Shown one piece after another: positions 51,229 through 51,267 of a stretch of DNA of 51,267 nucleotides. A program made the translations under genes and the position numbers. Numbering within the stretch: position 1 is the first letter of the stretch; every line of letters starts with the position of its first letter. The stretch is from Bacillus sp. BA3 (GTDB taxonomy: Bacteria > Bacillota > Bacilli > Bacillales > DSM-1321). Location: assembly GCA_002835675.1 (NCBI GenBank), contig PIZR01000011.1:1-51267 (forward strand). The letters are read 5' to 3'. A model generated the notes under the pieces. That model was not told where the DNA came from. It saw only the letters and a list, made by a program, of their open reading frames with translations, and did no database searches.

Positions 51229-51267
51229 AGGTCGAATAAAATCGTGAACGGTCGAATAAAGAGCGTG
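51229..51267. repeat. Start of a 20-bp tandem repeat, cut by the window edge
   Basis: GGTCGAATAAA occurs at 51230 and 51250, separated by ATCGTGAAC and followed by GAGCGTG at the edge. The remaining 51056-51228 shows no gene. Confidence 0.5.

Overview
This window is chromosomal DNA from a spore-forming Bacillaceae. Three things point there: the sigW-rsiW-cdaA-cdaR-glmM-glmS block with a glmS ribozyme, a Spo0E-like phosphatase, and BmrA, NhaK and PreT/PreA homologues that resemble Bacillus proteins closely. A Peribacillus / 'Bacillus simplex'-type genome is my best guess, but I cannot prove the genus from sequence alone. Moderate GC is interrupted by one clearly AT-rich island (about 11.2-12.8 kb).

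Layout. 0-1.4 kb: the 3' end of a 23S rRNA, a 5S rRNA and nine tRNAs, closed by a terminator. 1.5-10.3 kb: arginase (rocF), a Spo0E-like gene on the minus strand, then the cell-envelope block. sigW has its own sigma-W promoter and is followed by its anti-sigma factor rsiW, the c-di-AMP cyclase cdaA and its partner cdaR, glmM and glmS. glmS is preceded by the glucosamine-6-phosphate ribozyme and by a hairpin that hides its ribosome-binding site. 10.6-12.8 kb: a frataxin-like gene, a gene remnant, and an AT-rich pair made of an unknown secreted protein and a CPBP membrane protease. 13.1-16.6 kb (minus): a BmrA-type multidrug ABC transporter with a two-component system. 17-20.4 kb: an ATP-grasp enzyme, a chemotaxis receptor and a cold-shock protein. 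20.8-24.9 kb: cadC-cadA metal efflux and hflX. 24.9-25.1 kb: a cluster of DnaA-box-like 9-mers.

25.6-33.3 kb is a reductive pyrimidine (or hydantoin) degradation locus: preT-preA, dihydropyrimidinase, an NCS1 permease, a 72-residue unknown protein and a PucR-type regulator. 33.3-34.2 kb holds five tandem copies of a 44-46 residue zinc-ribbon gene of the YhfH type on the minus strand. 34.7-40.1 kb: a lipid kinase, the NhaK antiporter, a GNAT acetyltransferase and an orphan HemY/CgoX. 40.7-45.1 kb: a cupin-XRE regulator and the polyamine importer potABCD. 45.5-51 kb: a membrane-anchored PrsA-like foldase, a sigma-B-controlled YtxH-like stress protein, and a MarR-MMPL exporter pair.

Non-coding structure is rich. 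There are two copies (one internally deleted) of a GC-rich palindromic repeat at 40.13 and 46.55 kb, an alternating 21-bp tandem repeat at 45.17 kb, and the start of another tandem repeat at the right edge. No phage, insertion sequence or CRISPR array was found. The items most worth a second look are the zinc-ribbon array, the DnaA-box cluster, the secreted-protein/CPBP pair, the extra structure in the glmS leader, and small unannotated elements (a 21-codon ORF before hflX and a possible minus-strand small RNA after the cold-shock gene).
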